This document shows, piece by piece, positions 15,615 through 18,077 of a DNA stretch of 18,077 bases. Positions within the stretch are counted from its first letter, which is position 1. The number at the start of each line of letters is the position of its first letter. This stretch comes from Actinomycetota bacterium (GTDB lineage Bacteria; Actinomycetota; UBA4738; HRBIN12): NCBI GenBank assembly GCA_005883885.1, contig VAYF01000054.1, positions 1 to 18,077 of the forward strand. Reading direction: 5' to 3'. The translations under genes and the position numbers were made by a program. The notes below the pieces were generated by a model that saw only the letters and a list, made by a program, of their open reading frames with translations, did not search any database and was not told where the DNA came from.

Positions 15615-16672
15615 GTCGCCCTCGCGAGCGCCGCCTTGAGTCGGTCGATCACCGCCACAGGCGTGGGATCGACCCCGCGACGCAGCGCGACGTAGCAGCT
15701 CACGAGATCCCCGACAACCACCAGCCCGAACAGCGTCGCGAGCGCCGAGCGGGTGCCGACCCGCACCTCGTCGTACGTGGCTCCGGCGTCGCGCGCGATG
15801 TCGGCGGACAACGGGAACCGAGCCGAGAGCTCCTCGGGTTCCGCGCCGTGGCGCAACCCGATCACCGCGCACCGCTCTCCGTACGGCCGCGTCCAACCGA
15901 CGACCTCGTTGTGATCTAGCTCACTCATCGCCGACGCGAAGGCAGGCACCTTCCCGTTCTCGTTCATCTGCGTCTTCCAACGCATCGCGGCCACCGACGC
16001 GACGCCCTCGATCCCCCAGATCACCGGGATGCGGTCGCCGATCGTGGTCGCAAGCACCTTCGCCGGGTTCCGCTCAGCGGGGGTTTCCGGCGCCAGGTCC
16101 GCCGCCGCGCGTTCCAGCTCCGCGACGACCTCGTCGACCGCTTCTGCCAGTGAGGGGAGGAGGCCCGCGCTCTCCAGCGCTCCAAGCATCGCGAACGTGA
16201 GATGGCCCACGGCGGCGCGTGGTTGGAAGCCGCCGGGCACGTGCACGGCGGCCCAGCCGCGCGCCGCACACTCCTCGCTGAGGGCCCCGCCGCCCGTGAT
16301 CGTCAGGATCCGGCACCCGCGGGCAGCCGCTTCGTGGAAGGCAGCGAGCGTCTCCGCCGTGTTCCCCGAATAGGACGAGACGACGACCAGTGTGCTCGGC
16401 CCGGCGAAGGCCGGCAGGACCGGCGAGCGGTTGACGTCGACCGGGATGCCGAGCCGTTCGCGGAACGCTTGCTTCAACACGTCGCCCGCGACAGCCGAGC
16501 CTCCCATGCCGCAGCACACGACGGAGGTGAGGCCCGCCAGATCGGGCAGGCCGGAGGCGGCGCGCCCGTTCGCGTACGCCTCGGCCACGTGCCGGGGCAA
16601 TGCCGCGACGGCGCCGAGCATGTCGGCCGGGTCGCCGGCCCGCACCGATCCCGGGTCGTCGAGGTCGATCAC
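15611..16672 (-). CDS. bifunctional phosphoglucose/phosphomannose isomerase
   Basis: The 353-aa protein has two SIS (sugar isomerase) lobes. The first has GMGGSAVAGDV (55-65) and SSYSGNTAETL (99-109), the phosphate-binding loop. The second has MNENGKVPAFASAMSELDHN (236-255), whose E238 and H254 have the 16-residue spacing of the catalytic Glu and His described for archaeal Pgi/Pmi, and ends with GDLVSCYVALRRGVDPTPV. It interconverts glucose-6-P, fructose-6-P and mannose-6-P, feeding the ManB step encoded upstream. The GTG start at 16672 overlaps the trm112-like stop as GTGA, and its own stop overlaps pnp in the same way. Confidence 0.92.
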   Translation of the reverse strand: MIDLDDPGSVRAGDPADMLGAVAALPRHVAEAYANGRAASGLPDLAGLTSVVCCGMGGSAVAGDVLKQAFRERLGIPVDVNRSPVLPAFAGPSTLVVVSSYSGNTAETLAAFHEAAARGCRILTITGGGALSEECAARGWAAVHVPGGFQPRAAVGHLTFAMLGALESAGLLPSLAEAVDEVVAELERAAADLAPETPAERNPAKVLATTIGDRIPVIWGIEGVASVAAMRWKTQMNENGKVPAFASAMSELDHNEVVGWTRPYGERCAVIGLRHGAEPEELSARFPLSADIARDAGATYDEVRVGTRSALATLFGLVVVGDLVSCYVALRRGVDPTPVAVIDRLKAALARAT

Positions 16673-16851
16673 CGTTTCCTCGCGGCCGGCTTCTCGGCCT
16701 CGTCGATCAGCATCACCGGGATGTCATCGCGCACCGGATAGCGGTAGCCGCATGTCCGGCAGACGAGCACCTCTTCGTCCTCGTGGTAGTCGACCTCCCC
16801 ACGATCGTTCGGACACACGAGGATCCGCAGCAGTTCTGGGTCGAGCGTCAC
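16669..16851 (-). CDS. Trm112-like small zinc-binding protein (UPF0434 type)
   Basis: This 60-aa protein starts TLDPELLRILVCPNDRGEV and contains LVCRTCGYRYPVRDDIPVML, the family pattern. Three of the four expected cysteines are present; the partner of the first is replaced in CPND. Trm112 proteins are activators of methyltransferases in eukaryotes and archaea; the role of the bacterial ones is poorly defined. The frame is open upstream, but GTG 16851 is fixed by AAGGAGG (16866-16860) 8 nt before it and by the family N-terminus. It lies between manB and the isomerase gene, a neighbourhood I recall from other actinobacteria. Confidence 0.88.
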   Translation of the reverse strand: MTLDPELLRILVCPNDRGEVDYHEDEEVLVCRTCGYRYPVRDDIPVMLIDEAEKPAARKR

Positions 16852-16859
16852 GCGGCCCT

Positions 16860-16866
16860 CCTCCTT
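16860..16866 (-). promoter_or_regulatory. strong ribosome binding site for the trm112-like gene
   Basis: AAGGAGG lies 8 nt before GTG 16851, in the 26-nt gap after the manB stop. It decides the start against the longer open frame reaching 16998. Confidence 0.7.
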
Positions 16867-16877
16867 CTCCTTCGGGG

Positions 16878-18077
16878 CTAGCTCCTGATCAGGTCCAGCA
16901 TCGTCGCGGTCTTCCGAGCGAGCAACTCCGCCGTCGTCGCCTCGACGTTGAGCCGGAGCAGTGGCTCGGTGTTCGAGGGCCGGACGTTGCACCACCAATC
17001 CGGGTATTCGACCGTGAGCCCGTCCAGCCGGTCCTGTCGGCCGTCCGCGAGCGCCACCGCGATCCGTTCGATCCTCGCCAGCGGGTCATCGACCGGAGAA
17101 TTGATCTCCCCCGAGTCGAAGTACTTGCGGAACGGCGCGAGGACGTCCGACAAGGGCGCATCCGCGGACGACAGCTCGCCGAGAGCGACCACCGCGGCGA
17201 TCAGCCCGGAATCAGCCCGGTAGTTCTTGCGGAAGTAGTAATGGCCGGAGTGTTCGCCCCCGAAGATCGCGCCCGTTTCGGCCATCACCTGCTTGATGAA
17301 CGAGTGACCGACCCGGGTGCGGATCGGTACGCCACCCTCGGCGCGGATCGATTCGGGGACGATCCAGGAGCAGATCAGGTTGTGAACGATCTTCGCGCCC
17401 GGTTCCTGGCGAAGCATCGCGCGCGCGACGAGCGCGGTGAGCAGCGACCCCGAGACATCCTCGGCCTTCTCGTCCACCAGGAACACCCGATCCGCATCGC
17501 CGTCGAAGGCAAGGCCGACGTCCGCATCGTGCTCGAGCACCGTCGCCTTGAGATCCTTCTGGTTCTCGGGATCGAGCGGATCCGCGGGATGGTTGGGGAA
17601 CGTGCCGTCGAGCTCCGCATACAGGTGGTGGAGGGTCACCGGCAGTCGCGCCATCACCGCCGGCACGACCAGGCCGCCCATCCCGTTTGCGGTATCCACC
17701 GCGACGGTCAGCGGCCGCATGCCGGCGGCGTCCACGAACGAAAGCACGTGCTCGGTGTAGGGCTCGAGCAGGTCACGATGAGAGACGGTCCCCCTCGTCG
17801 CGGCCGGAGGCAGGTCATCGCGCTCGACGATCGCCCGGATCTCTCGGAGGCCGGTGTCTTCGCCGACGGGTCGCGCGCCCGGCATACAGAACTTCAACCC
17901 GTTGTAGTTCTTCGGGTTGTGGCTCGCGGTGAGCATCACGGCGGGGAGATCGAGCGAGCCGCTCGCGAAGTAGACGAGGTCGGTCGAGGCGAGGCCGAGA
18001 TCGACGACGTCGACCCCCACCGAGGTCGCTCCCTCCGTGATCGCAGCGGCGAGCTCGGGCGAGGAGATCCGGCTGTC
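16878..18077 (-). CDS. manB: phosphomannomutase/phosphoglucomutase (5' end outside window)
   Basis: The frame runs to the window edge and starts within the first domain (DSRISSPELAAAITEGA), so only about 50-60 N-terminal residues should be missing. It contains the phosphoserine loop TASHNPKNYNG, the magnesium loop FDGDADRVF, the sugar-binding GGEHSGHYYF and the C-terminal phosphate-binding RPSNTEPLLRLNVEA. These are the four signature loops of alpha-D-phosphohexomutases, in the order seen in ManB/AlgC-type enzymes. It converts mannose-6-P to mannose-1-P (and possibly the glucose pair) for GDP-mannose and glycan synthesis. Its partner isomerase is encoded two genes downstream in the same operon. 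Confidence 0.93.
   Translation of the reverse strand, partial: DSRISSPELAAAITEGATSVGVDVVDLGLASTDLVYFASGSLDLPAVMLTASHNPKNYNGLKFCMPGARPVGEDTGLREIRAIVERDDLPPAATRGTVSHRDLLEPYTEHVLSFVDAAGMRPLTVAVDTANGMGGLVVPAVMARLPVTLHHLYAELDGTFPNHPADPLDPENQKDLKATVLEHDADVGLAFDGDADRVFLVDEKAEDVSGSLLTALVARAMLRQEPGAKIVHNLICSWIVPESIRAEGGVPIRTRVGHSFIKQVMAETGAIFGGEHSGHYYFRKNYRADSGLIAAVVALGELSSADAPLSDVLAPFRKYFDSGEINSPVDDPLARIERIAVALADGRQDRLDGLTVEYPDWWCNVRPSNTEPLLRLNVEATTAELLARKTATMLDLIRS

Overview
The window is very GC-rich, GTG starts are frequent, and essential housekeeping genes are tightly packed. The gene order manB / trm112-like / SIS-type sugar-phosphate isomerase / ahcY, then comF / hpf, then secA / prfB / ftsE / ftsX / smpB, is one I recognise from Actinomycetota (for example Streptomyces), so a deep or uncultured actinobacterial lineage is my best guess. 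No rRNA or tRNA is present to place it more closely. The familiar order is modified: no mtrAB-lpqB genes lie near comF, and an acetolactate-synthase-like gene and an FkbM-type methyltransferase sit between hpf and secA.

Layout. At the left edge is the C-terminal part of a large serine recombinase (about 1-520, +). Its reading frame runs without a stop into the 3' end of a transfer-messenger RNA encoded on the other strand (533-881, -). This looks like one boundary of an integrated element that used the tmRNA 3' end as attachment site. Next is a DUF2461 gene (947-1621, +), then a minus-strand block smpB, ftsX, ftsE, prfB (1628-4895). prfB carries the classic +1 programmed frameshift. A GNAT acetyltransferase (4932-5393, +) is transcribed divergently from prfB. 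secA (5406-8065, -) is interrupted by an apparent ~61-nt internal deletion with frameshift. Then come a TPP enzyme (8135-9787, -), a divergent FkbM methyltransferase with a coiled-coil tail (9855-10814, +), a NarL-type response regulator and a short hpf (10817-11874, -), comF (12098-12853, -), and a long minus-strand operon running in from the right edge: manB (partial), trm112-like, pgi/pmi, purine nucleoside phosphorylase, ahcY and an unknown gene (12885-18077).

How the genes work together. smpB and the tmRNA form the trans-translation ribosome-rescue pair. RF2, HPF and SecA are translation, ribosome-hibernation and export functions. FtsEX is the divisome ABC module that controls peptidoglycan hydrolysis. 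In the right-hand operon the isomerase and ManB link fructose-6-P, mannose-6-P and mannose-1-P, while AhcY and PNP handle S-adenosylhomocysteine breakdown and purine salvage. Four successive reading frames there are joined by stop/start overlaps of the GTGA type or close to it, implying translational coupling.

Regulation. Several genes at transcription-unit starts have a TANNNT -10-like hexamer 6-9 nt before the start codon and no Shine-Dalgarno sequence (947, 2095, 4895, 4932, 9787, 9855, 12853), which suggests leaderless transcription. Genes inside operons, and secA, have ordinary purine-rich ribosome binding sites. Apart from the tmRNA there is no gene-free stretch over 300 bases; the longest is the 223-nt comF-hpf gap. 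I see no CRISPR array, insertion sequence or tRNA. I found no convincing new multi-gene system: the most unusual points are the recombinase/tmRNA junction, the broken secA and the symmetric prfB/GNAT promoter.
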